DNA of 12,916 nucleotides from an uncultured Oscillospiraceae bacterium. GTDB taxonomy: Bacteria; Bacillota; Clostridia; Oscillospirales; Ruminococcaceae. The position numbers and the translations under genes were made by a program. Shown one piece after another: positions 7,030 through 12,916 of this stretch. The notes beneath the pieces were generated by a model, which did not search any database, was not told where the DNA came from, and saw nothing but the letters and a program-made list of their open reading frames with translations. The first letter of the stretch is position 1. Every line of letters starts with the position of its first letter. The stretch lies in the NCBI GenBank assembly GCA_900546885.1, contig UREN01000051.1, forward strand, positions 1 to 12,916, in the 5' to 3' direction.

Positions 7030-9042
7030 ATGGAACTGAAAACACCGGCGTTTCGCGCATGTTTTTCGCAAGAAAAAAACAATTTTGTCAGCCTGGTAAA
7101 TCTGGCCACGGGCACGGAATATATTCGCCAGGCCCCCAGAGACCCGCTGGTAGAGCTTTATGCCCTGGCAGACGGCCAGAAGAAAAAATTGGTGGCGGGC
7201 CAGCCGCAGGTGAGCGGGGACAGCGAGCACCTGGAAATTTGCTATGCAGAATTCGGCGGGCTGGACATTCGCATGACAGTGCACTGCCATGCCGTGCAGG
7301 ACAGGCTTTCCATTCGCGCCGAGCTTGAAAACCACAGCCAGGCCGATGTAGTAGAGATTTTGCTTCCCCATATTGGCGGGCTGTACCTGGGCGGCGAGGC
7401 CCACCCGGATTATATTATCTACCCGCACCATGCCGGCGAGCGCTCGAAAAACCCGGTTATGGCGTACGGCCAGAACAAAAAAGATTTCTGGCGTGCCAGC
7501 AGCGTGGCGTTTGAGGACATTTACCGGCGCGAAATTAACTACTGCGGCCTGGCCTCCATGAGCTGGATGTATTATTACAACGAGACAGATGGCCTTTACA
7601 TTGGCAGCCATGACGCGCGCTTCCCTGTGACGGGTGTAATAGCAGACACAAGCGGCAATATGCAATCGCCGTGGATGGCCCTTGGCTTCCGCAAGCATCA
7701 CCGTGTGCGCCCCGGAGAAAATTACGACACGGCAGAATATGTGCTTGCGGTGTCCAGCAAAGACTGGCACTATGGCGCGCAGATATACCGCAGCTACATT
7801 GCGCCTTATCTGGATTTTGACCACAACCCCGACTATCTGCAGGACGAATATGCCCTGAACCAGTGCTATAACTTCAAGCGGCGTGACAACATTGAGCACC
7901 GCTTTGAAGAGATTCCCGCCCTGTACGAAGCGGGCGCAAACTGGGATGTGCGCCACATGTTTATCGCTGCCTGGAACCGCACCGGTTTCGACTCTTTTTA
8001 CCCGGAATATTACCCGGATATGGAGCTTGGCAGCGCCATGGAATTCCGCCGCGGGCTGGAATATGTGCGGGAACACGGCGGCTTTTCCACTTTGTACATC
8101 AACGCGCGCATCTTCGATTTGAAATCAGATTTCCACAAAACGCTTGGCGAAAAAATGGCCATTCGCACCGAGACGGGCGAAATGCGGTACGAGACATACG
8201 GCCCCGAGCACTTTACCGTAAACTGCCCGTCCGACAAGCTGTGGCGGGAATTCCTTTTGGATACGGCGGAATTCTGCGTGAAGGCGTACGGCTGCGACGG
8301 CATTTATCTGGACCAGTTGGCCTCGGCCGAGCCGTTTGCGTGCTATTGCGAAGCGCACAGCCATGATGACATCGGCGAATTTAACAATGGGTATGTGTAT
8401 GTGCTTCGCGAGCTTTTGGCCCGGCTGCGCAAATATAACCCCAAGGCGTATATTATGACGGAAAATTGCGGCGACATCTACGGCAGCTATACCTGGGGCA
8501 ACCTCACCTGGAACGGCGCAGAATACGATGAACACTACAATGTGTTCAAATATACGTTCCCAGAGTTTGTGCAGGTGAACATGGTGAACCCCAGAAGCTG
8601 GGCCGCCAATAAAAAAGAAGAGCGCCTGTGGTTTTACCGCGATATGCACCGCGCCATTGCGCTGGGCAGCATTTTGTGGCTGGGCATCACCACCTGCCTG
8701 AGCGAAGAGGGCACCGAGTACCATGCGTATGCGCCCAAGGCCATTGCGTTTCGAAAGAGCCTGCAGCCTATGCTGAAACATGCGCAGTTTGCAGACGATG
8801 CCTGGCTGCGCTGCGTGCCGCAGTTCTGCCAGGGCACCTGCTGGAAGCTGCAGGACGGGCGCCGGATGGTTCTGCTTTCGAACGGAACCGAGGAAAAGCA
8901 GACGTTCGAAGTGTGCGGTGAAGGGCTGAAAAAGTATTCCCTCTCGGTTATAGAGGGGCCTGCCCCGGCCGTACAGTGCGAGGACAACAACACGAAACTC
9001 ACCTTGGACCCCTTACAAATGTGCTGTTTGATATTGGGCTAA
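7030..9042 (+). CDS. Putative cytoplasmic glycoside hydrolase (DUF6259-like TIM-barrel protein)
   Basis: This 670-residue protein has no signal peptide, so it would act on imported material. The N-terminal part, about 1-240, is beta-rich and resembles a sugar-binding sandwich with many aromatic residues. About 250-590 has the pattern of a TIM barrel, with strands such as VRHMFIAAW (307-315), STLYINAR (353-360), GIYLDQ (424-429) and AYIMTEN (473-479). A small beta domain closes the protein from about 595. D428 in YLDQ and E478 in TEN sit at strand ends, where retaining barrel glycosidases carry nucleophile and acid/base; this assignment is inferred. I place it in the DUF6259-type group by overall look, with moderate certainty, and no substrate is known to me. 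The ATG at 7030 has GAGG at 7017-7020. A longer frame from 6844 overlaps the SIS gene and is rejected. Confidence 0.72.
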   Translation: MELKTPAFRACFSQEKNNFVSLVNLATGTEYIRQAPRDPLVELYALADGQKKKLVAGQPQVSGDSEHLEICYAEFGGLDIRMTVHCHAVQDRLSIRAELENHSQADVVEILLPHIGGLYLGGEAHPDYIIYPHHAGERSKNPVMAYGQNKKDFWRASSVAFEDIYRREINYCGLASMSWMYYYNETDGLYIGSHDARFPVTGVIADTSGNMQSPWMALGFRKHHRVRPGENYDTAEYVLAVSSKDWHYGAQIYRSYIAPYLDFDHNPDYLQDEYALNQCYNFKRRDNIEHRFEEIPALYEAGANWDVRHMFIAAWNRTGFDSFYPEYYPDMELGSAMEFRRGLEYVREHGGFSTLYINARIFDLKSDFHKTLGEKMAIRTETGEMRYETYGPEHFTVNCPSDKLWREFLLDTAEFCVKAYGCDGIYLDQLASAEPFACYCEAHSHDDIGEFNNGYVYVLRELLARLRKYNPKAYIMTENCGDIYGSYTWGNLTWNGAEYDEHYNVFKYTFPEFVQVNMVNPRSWAANKKEERLWFYRDMHRAIALGSILWLGITTCLSEEGTEYHAYAPKAIAFRKSLQPMLKHAQFADDAWLRCVPQFCQGTCWKLQDGRRMVLLSNGTEEKQTFEVCGEGLKKYSLSVIEGPAPAVQCEDNNTKLTLDPLQMCCLILG

Positions 9043-9064
9043 GACGGTGTGGCTTTGCTGCCTC

Positions 9065-9108
9065 AAAAAGCGGCATTTCTGGCCGGTTGGCCGGAAATGC
9101 CGCTTTTT
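9065..9108 (+). terminator. Strong intrinsic terminator closing the carbohydrate operon
   Basis: The stem pairs AAAAAGCGGCATTTC (9065-9079) with its exact complement at 9094-9108. It continues through a T-G wobble and GGCC/GGCC to a GGTT loop, giving 20 pairs in all. Six T residues (9104-9109) follow the GC-rich core. The A-rich opposite arm means it could also work in the reverse direction. It begins 22 bases after the hydrolase stop and ends about 20 bases before the next start codon. Confidence 0.9.
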
Positions 9109-9128
9109 TGTAAAAAGGGGGAGGAACC

Positions 9129-9860
9129 ATGATGTACCTTACCGTATTCGGAAACAATGCCAGTTTCCCACGGGCGTATGGCGCGTGCGCCTGCTACCTT
9201 GTGGAGGCCTGTGGAAAAAAGGTTTTGCTTGACATGGGAAGCGGCAGCCTTTCACAGCTGCAGCGCACCGAAGACCTTGCCGCGCTGGATATGATTGTGG
9301 TAAGCCATTTGCATTTCGACCACATGGGCGATTTGTTCTGCGCAAAATACCAGCTGGAGACGCGGCGCGCATGGGGCGAGACGGTGCCAAAGATACCGCT
9401 GCTTGCCCCGCCCATGCCGCAGTGGGCCCGGCAGGAGCTTGGCGCAGGGGAAGTGTTTGACATCTGCGAGGTGGACGATGGCGCCTGCTTCACCCTGGGC
9501 GGCATTCGCCTGACCTTTATTCGCCTGGAGCATTTGGTGGAATCGTACGGCCTGCGGCTTTGCACAGGGCAAAAAACATTGGCCTATTCTGCCGACACCG
9601 GCCTGTGCCCGCAGCTGCCGGCACTTGCAAAGGGCGCCGATGTCTTTTTGTGCGAGGCAACCCTTACCGGGGGCAGCGGGGCCGAGCAGGGCCACCACTT
9701 ATCTGCAGCGGCCGCGGGCCTTCTTGCTGCCAAGCACCATGCAAAGCGGCTGCTGTTAACGCATTATCACGAAGACAGGGCCCAGGATGTTCTGCGGCAG
9801 GCGCGGGAATTTTTTTCGGCCGCAGAGCTGACCCATATTGGAACCACATATGCCATTTGA
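9129..9860 (+). CDS. Metallo-beta-lactamase-fold hydrolase, YhfI-like
   Basis: This 243-residue cytoplasmic protein has the complete metal-binding set of the MBL fold. It shows SHLHFDH with H60, H62, D64 and H65, then H135 in LEHLVESYGLRL, D156 in YSADTG, and H212 in LLTHYHED. It lacks an inserted tRNA-binding arm. Overall it resembles the RNase Z-like group that includes Bacillus YhfI, whose substrate is not established to my knowledge. The EATL (176-179) and HHLSAAAAG (189-197) stretches are typical of this group. The start at 9129 has a strong GGGGGAGG site (9117-9124); an ATG at 9132 directly follows and could be used. The gene begins shortly after a strong terminator, with no clear promoter between, so its expression may depend on read-through. 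Confidence 0.85.
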   Translation: MMYLTVFGNNASFPRAYGACACYLVEACGKKVLLDMGSGSLSQLQRTEDLAALDMIVVSHLHFDHMGDLFCAKYQLETRRAWGETVPKIPLLAPPMPQWARQELGAGEVFDICEVDDGACFTLGGIRLTFIRLEHLVESYGLRLCTGQKTLAYSADTGLCPQLPALAKGADVFLCEATLTGGSGAEQGHHLSAAAAGLLAAKHHAKRLLLTHYHEDRAQDVLRQAREFFSAAELTHIGTTYAI

Positions 9861-9869
9861 AGGGCTGCG

Positions 9870-9904
9870 GCCGCCGGCGTGCCAGGGCCCCGGCGCGCGG
9901 CGGC
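9870..9904 (+). promoter_or_regulatory. GC-rich hairpin between the hydrolase and MATE genes
   Basis: GCCGCC (9870-9875) pairs with GGCGGC (9899-9904), and GCGTGCC (9877-9883) with GGCGCGC (9892-9898), with one bulged G and one wobble, around an 8-base loop. Only TTT follows, so a normal intrinsic terminator is doubtful. It may slow or partly stop transcription, or stabilise the upstream mRNA end. Confidence 0.4.
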
Positions 9905-9955
9905 TTTGCCTGGGAAGGCGCAGATGCGCTTATGCAGAGAGAGGGACGTTACAAT

Positions 9956-11353
9956 ATGAAGTTTCGCCCGCAGGATAAGCAGCCCCTGCCAAGTATGGGC
10001 CTGCGGGGCTTTTTGGACGAGAAGCTGGGAAGCCCCCAATTTACCAGCCGGCAAATTCTGGGGATGCTGGGCCCCCTGGTGCTGGATCAATTCTTCATCC
10101 TTGCCATCAATACCCTGACCACCTCCATGGTAAGCGCATCCGGGCAGGACTCTGTGTCGGCAACCAGCCTGGTCAACCCGCTTACGCTTCTGGTGATGGG
10201 CTTTTTAAGCGCCATTTCGTCCGGTGGCTCTGTGGTAGTGGCCCGTTATAAAGGTGCGGGCAATGCCGATGGCCTGCGCAGGGCGGGCGGCCAGGTGATT
10301 TTGGCCTCATTTTTTGTGGCCTGCATCATCACCGCAGTGCTGGTGCCGTGTTCCGGCCCAATTGTCCGCATTTTATTTGGAAACGCCACGGCCAGCGTGC
10401 AGGAAAAGGCAATTGAGTACCTGGCGGGGTACTCGCTCTCTTTTCTCTCGTTTTCGGTGTACTACGGTGCCACCTCTGTGCTGCGCGGCATTGGCGATGC
10501 CCGCATGTGCCTGAAACTCACCGTTCTGATCAATCTGGTGCACCTGGCGGCCAGCGCGCTGTTTCTGAACGTGTGGAAAATGGACATTCTGGGCACCACG
10601 CTTTCGTTTAACATTGCGCGCCTGATTGGCGGCGCGGCGGCCCTGTATATGGCCATGACCCGCCACCGGGAACCCGGCATCCGCTTTCAGGATATTTTCC
10701 GCATAGATAAAAAGCTGCTAAAGGCGGTGTTTTATCAGGGCGTCCCGTTCGGGGTGGAACAGGTTCTTGCAAACGGTGGAAACCTCATGATGCAAACCTA
10801 CATGGTGCAGCTTGGCACGGCCAGCATAGCGGCTAACGCCATCGCCATGTCTATGCTGGGGTTGTTTTACGCGGCGCCAAACGCATCGGCCCTGCTGGCC
10901 ATCACGGTTGTGGGGCAGTGCATGGGGGCAGACAATATCCGGCAGGCGCGCCAATACGGCGTCCGGCTGGTACAGGTGGGCATTGTGCTGACCATAGCGG
11001 CCATTTTGCTGCTGCTTCCCGTTTCCCCGCTGATTTTATCCTGGTATGCGCCGCAGGCAGAAACGGCGCAGCTTGTGTGGCGCGTGCTGTTTCTGGGCCT
11101 TGTGTTCATGCCTGTTTTCTGGCCGCTTTCCAACACCATGCCCAACACCCTGCGTGCGGCGGGGGACGCTGTGTTTACCTCTGTTGCCTCCCTGGCCTGC
11201 ATGTGGGGCATACGGGTAGGCCTTGGGTATCTTCTTACAGTGCCTTTGGGCTTTGGCATCTATGGCGCCTGGGGCGCAATGGTGCTGGAATGGGTCATCC
11301 GCTCTATTATTTTCACGTGGAGGTTCCGCAAAGGGAAGTGCTGGGACCAATAG
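9956..11353 (+). CDS. MATE-family efflux transporter
   Basis: This integral membrane protein of 465 residues has about 12 hydrophobic segments in two similar halves, as expected for MATE exporters that drive drugs or metabolites out using Na+ or H+. Typical features are an early segment 37-60 ending in LTTSMVSASG, the SGGSVVVARYKGAGN stretch (89-103) after segment two, SVLRGIGDARM (174-184), and the matching second-half region VEQVLANGGNLMMQTYMV (267-284) with GQCMGADN (320-327). The ATG at 9956 is preferred because GAGAGGGA lies before it at 9938-9945. An in-frame ATG at 9932 would add 8 residues, and a much longer open frame upstream lies within the hydrolase gene. The exported compound cannot be inferred. 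It may be cotranscribed with the hydrolase gene 95 bases upstream. Confidence 0.92.
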   Translation: MKFRPQDKQPLPSMGLRGFLDEKLGSPQFTSRQILGMLGPLVLDQFFILAINTLTTSMVSASGQDSVSATSLVNPLTLLVMGFLSAISSGGSVVVARYKGAGNADGLRRAGGQVILASFFVACIITAVLVPCSGPIVRILFGNATASVQEKAIEYLAGYSLSFLSFSVYYGATSVLRGIGDARMCLKLTVLINLVHLAASALFLNVWKMDILGTTLSFNIARLIGGAAALYMAMTRHREPGIRFQDIFRIDKKLLKAVFYQGVPFGVEQVLANGGNLMMQTYMVQLGTASIAANAIAMSMLGLFYAAPNASALLAITVVGQCMGADNIRQARQYGVRLVQVGIVLTIAAILLLLPVSPLILSWYAPQAETAQLVWRVLFLGLVFMPVFWPLSNTMPNTLRAAGDAVFTSVASLACMWGIRVGLGYLLTVPLGFGIYGAWGAMVLEWVIRSIIFTWRFRKGKCWDQ

Positions 11354-11428
11354 GCGCAGGCCTGCCCCTGGCGGGCGCCAGCACAAGCGGGGAGCAACAG
11401 CCGTGCCCTGCCGGCCGGGCCTGGGGCC

Positions 11429-11456
11429 GCCTGTTTGGGCAGCAGGCAAAACAGGC
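11429..11456 (+). other. Hairpin downstream of the MATE gene
   Basis: GCCTGTTT (11429-11436) and AAACAGGC (11449-11456) form a perfect 8-base-pair stem around a 12-base loop. It lies 6 bases before the terminator stem, and the two may stack as a tandem 3'-end structure. No T-run follows it directly. Confidence 0.4.
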
Positions 11457-11462
11457 AACCAG

Positions 11463-11497
11463 ACAGCCGGGGCGCACCACTGTGCCCCGGCTGTTTT
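11463..11497 (+). terminator. Intrinsic terminator after the MATE gene
   Basis: ACAGCCGGGGCGCA (11463-11476) pairs with 11481-11494 through 14 positions including one G-T wobble, closing a CCAC loop. Four T residues (11494-11497) follow the very GC-rich core. It lies about 110 bases after the stop, so the transcript would carry a long 3' untranslated part. Confidence 0.78.
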
Positions 11498-11557
11498 GCT
11501 GTGGCCGCCGCCCGCCATGGCCGGGAACCCGCGCCGAGGTGGGCATTCCGCATGAAG

Positions 11558-11608
11558 TTTGACAATTTTTGATTGCTTTCCATGTGAAAAATTTAACAAT
11601 TGAACAAT
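11558..11608 (+). repeat. Direct repeats of TTKRACAAT upstream of gldA (possible operator)
   Basis: TTTGACAAT at 11558-11566, TTTAACAAT at 11592-11600 and TTGAACAAT at 11600-11608 are near-identical on the same strand, with start-to-start offsets of 34 and 8 bases. They lie in the AT-rich block just before the -10 box. They could bind a regulator, or could simply reflect local AT-richness. Confidence 0.35.
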
Positions 11609-11630
11609 AGATTTCTTCCTGCTGCCGGGC

Positions 11631-11636
11631 TATAAT
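11631..11636 (+). promoter_or_regulatory. Consensus -10 box of a probable gldA promoter
   Basis: TATAAT at 11631-11636 is a perfect -10 hexamer in an AT-rich stretch, and the predicted start lies near 11643. At 17-base spacing the -35 position reads TAGATT, a poor match, and there is no extended TG motif. The promoter may therefore need an activator. A perfect TTGACA at 11559-11564 is too far upstream to pair with it. Confidence 0.5.
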
Positions 11637-11648
11637 TTCTTTGGAAAT

Positions 11649-11717
11649 ATTCCGGCGCGCATGGCCCGCATACGGTGTTCCGCCTGTGTGTGGCTGCACA
11701 CAGTGCGCAGCCGGAAT
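11649..11717 (+). ncRNA. Predicted structured leader RNA of gldA
   Basis: ATTCCGGCGCGCA (11649-11661) pairs with 11704-11717 as 13 base pairs with one bulged A at 11709. Inside, CTGTGTG (11684-11690) and CACACAG (11697-11703) form a perfect 7-pair hairpin directly next to the closing stem. A weak CGG/CCG hairpin at 11673-11682 could be a third arm. An alternative pairing, GGCTGC (11692-11697) with GCAGCC (11707-11712), would disrupt both main stems. The element starts about 6 bases after the predicted transcript start and ends 4 bases before the ribosome site AAAGGAG. It may control translation or stabilise the mRNA; I do not recognise a known riboswitch class. Confidence 0.4.
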
Positions 11718-11736
11718 GCAGAAAGGAGCTATCAAA

Positions 11737-12834
11737 ATGGCAAATATTATGGCAAGCCCTTCGCGCTATGTGCAGGGGGCCGGTGAATTGAAGAAATTGT
11801 GCGAGCATGTGAAACTGCTGGGCAGCAAGCTGTTTGTGCTGACAAGCCCCTCCGGCAAGGGCCGGGTGGAAGCAGACCTTGCGGCCAGCGCCGCCGCGCA
11901 GGGCGCCAGCCTGGTATACGAGGCGTTCCACGGCGAGTGCAGCATGACGGAGATCGAGCGTGTGAAAGCGGCATTCGAGGCCTCTGGCTGCGATGTTGTG
12001 GTGGGCATTGGCGGCGGCAAAATTCACGACACCGCCAAGGCCGTGGCCTATTATGCCGGGGCGCCGGTGGTGATTGTGCCCACCATCGCCTCCACCGACG
12101 CGCCGTGCTCTGCGCTCAGCGTCATCTATTCGGATGAAGGTGTGTTTGAAAAATATCTGTTCCTGCCTGCGAACCCCAATATGGTGCTGGTGGACACCAC
12201 CATCGTGGCGGCTGCCCCCGTGCGCCTGCTGGTGGCGGGCATGGGCGACGCGCTGGCCACTTATTTTGAGGCGCGCGCCTGCGAGGCATCTGGTGCCACG
12301 AACTGTGTGGGCGGCAAAACCACGCTGGCCGCCATGGGCCTTGCCCGCCTGTGCTATGACACCCTGCTGGAGGATGGCGTGAAAGCCAAGCTGGCGGTGG
12401 AAAATGGCGTGTGCACCAAGGCGGTGGAACATGTGATTGAGGCCAACACCTATCTCTCTGGCCTTGGGTTTGAATCTGGCGGGCTGGCCGGTGCCCACGC
12501 CATTCACAACGGCTTTACCGCTGTGCCCGAAACGCACAGCATGTACCACGGCGAGAAGGTGGCGTTCGGCACCCTGGTGCAGCTTGTGCTGGAAAACGCC
12601 AGCGAAGAAGAGCTGGAAGAGGTACTGAGCTTCTGCGAGGCAGTTGGCCTGCCCACCACGCTGCGCCAGCTTGGCATCGAGCAGCCGAAAGCAGAGCAGC
12701 TGATGGAAGTGGCAAAGCTTGCCTGCGCCGACAGTGATACCCTGCACAACATGCCCTTCGAGGTGACGCCGGAAAGCGTGTATGCCGCCATCCTCACGGC
12801 TGACGCGCTGGGCCGCCGCTATGCCGAACTGTAA
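11737..12834 (+). CDS. gldA: Glycerol dehydrogenase (NAD-dependent, iron-containing ADH superfamily)
   Basis: GldA interconverts glycerol and dihydroxyacetone with NAD and uses a bound divalent metal, usually zinc. The 365-residue length matches the E. coli enzyme, and similarity is visible end to end. SPSRYVQG (7-14) opens the N-terminal domain, GIGGGKIHDTAKA (90-102) is the NAD-binding loop, and PTIASTDAPCSALSVIY (115-131) is almost unchanged from E. coli as I recall it. The metal ligands are D171 in GMGDALATYFEA, H254 in AHAIHNG and H271 in MYHGEK. The ATG at 11737 follows AAAGGAG (11722-11728) at 8 bases. The frame is open to 11641, but that stretch is the predicted leader RNA. A terminator and its own promoter region separate it from the upstream genes. 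In fermenting cells it may oxidise glycerol or reduce dihydroxyacetone. No terminator is visible in the 28 genomic bases after the stop. Confidence 0.95.
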   Translation: MANIMASPSRYVQGAGELKKLCEHVKLLGSKLFVLTSPSGKGRVEADLAASAAAQGASLVYEAFHGECSMTEIERVKAAFEASGCDVVVGIGGGKIHDTAKAVAYYAGAPVVIVPTIASTDAPCSALSVIYSDEGVFEKYLFLPANPNMVLVDTTIVAAAPVRLLVAGMGDALATYFEARACEASGATNCVGGKTTLAAMGLARLCYDTLLEDGVKAKLAVENGVCTKAVEHVIEANTYLSGLGFESGGLAGAHAIHNGFTAVPETHSMYHGEKVAFGTLVQLVLENASEEELEEVLSFCEAVGLPTTLRQLGIEQPKAEQLMEVAKLACADSDTLHNMPFEVTPESVYAAILTADALGRRYAEL

Positions 12835-12862
12835 GCCCGGCAAGGCAACCATGTAAAAAGGC

Positions 12863-12916
12863 AGATCGGAAGAGCGTCGTGTAGGGAAAGAGTGTAGATC
12901 TCGGTGGTCGCCGTAT
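12863..12916 (-). other. Illumina adapter sequence (untrimmed artefact)
   Basis: The last 54 bases begin AGATCGGAAGAGCGTCGTGT and match, without a mismatch that I can see, the reverse complement of the 58-base Illumina P5/TruSeq universal adapter, lacking only its last four bases. They are not part of the genome. The 28 bases between the gldA stop and this point are the last credible genomic sequence. Confidence 0.97.

Larger units (their letters stand above)
11354..11736. other. Gene-free region between the MATE gene and gldA
   Basis: I see no credible coding sequence in these 383 bases. The left part (to about 11550) is very GC-rich and holds two hairpins, the second a terminator. From about 11555 to 11640 the sequence turns AT-rich and carries repeated TTKRACAAT motifs and a consensus -10 box. 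The rest is the predicted gldA leader RNA. Open frames reading through here on both strands look like non-coding GC-rich shadows. Confidence 0.7.

Noticed and set aside
9560..9955. N-terminal extension of the MATE protein from 9560
   Set aside because: It lies mostly inside the MBL hydrolase gene in another frame and looks non-coding; a ribosome site and a normal MATE N-terminus occur at 9956.
11559..11587. Perfect TTGACA at 11559-11564 as the -35 of a gldA promoter
   Set aside because: No acceptable -10 hexamer lies 16-18 bases downstream, and the perfect TATAAT is 66 bases away. It is kept only as part of the repeat set.
11593..12852. A 419-codon minus-strand open frame opposite gldA
   Set aside because: gldA on the + strand has complete catalytic and metal motifs. 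The antisense product has no recognisable fold and runs through the promoter region.
1..12916. CRISPR arrays, tRNA or rRNA genes, insertion sequences and phage genes
   Set aside because: I found no regular spaced repeats, cloverleaf-like segments, transposase motifs or terminal inverted repeats anywhere in the window.

Overview
The window is a stretch of a GC-rich bacterial chromosome with every supported gene on the + strand. Strong purine-rich ribosome sites, a lipoprotein-anchored sugar-binding protein, a CUT1 importer without its own ATPase, and YhfI-like, MATE and GldA neighbours suggest a fermentative Bacillota, probably a GC-rich gut-type Clostridia. No rRNA or other phylogenetic marker is present, so this is only an inference. 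The last 54 bases are not genomic: they match the reverse complement of the Illumina P5/TruSeq universal adapter, so the right edge is an untrimmed contig end.

Region 1 (58-9042) looks like one carbohydrate-use operon. In order it holds a glycerate kinase, two CUT1 ABC permeases, the lipoprotein solute-binding protein, a UPF0309-type SIS protein, a BadF/NAGK-type sugar kinase, a second divergent UPF0309-like SIS protein, and a 670-residue cytoplasmic protein that looks like a DUF6259-type TIM-barrel glycoside hydrolase. Most junctions overlap or are very short. Two exceptions carry hairpins, on either side of the binding-protein gene, and probably adjust relative expression. A long intrinsic terminator (9065-9108) closes the operon.

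Region 2 (9129-11497) holds a YhfI-like metallo-beta-lactamase-fold hydrolase and a MATE-family exporter, separated by a GC-rich hairpin and closed by another terminator. Region 3 (11498-12834) is glycerol dehydrogenase gldA behind its own AT-rich control region, which has direct repeats, a perfect -10 box, and a leader RNA predicted to fold into a long closed stem ending just before the ribosome site.

Working model for region 1 (inference): the importer, powered by a shared ATPase encoded elsewhere, takes up a small glycoside. The hydrolase, kinase and SIS proteins split and convert it, and glycerate kinase feeds a released glycerate into glycolysis as phosphoglycerate. The combination of two SIS paralogues around a sugar kinase, a DUF6259-type hydrolase and a glycerate kinase is not a pathway I can name, and it is the best candidate here for undescribed metabolism.
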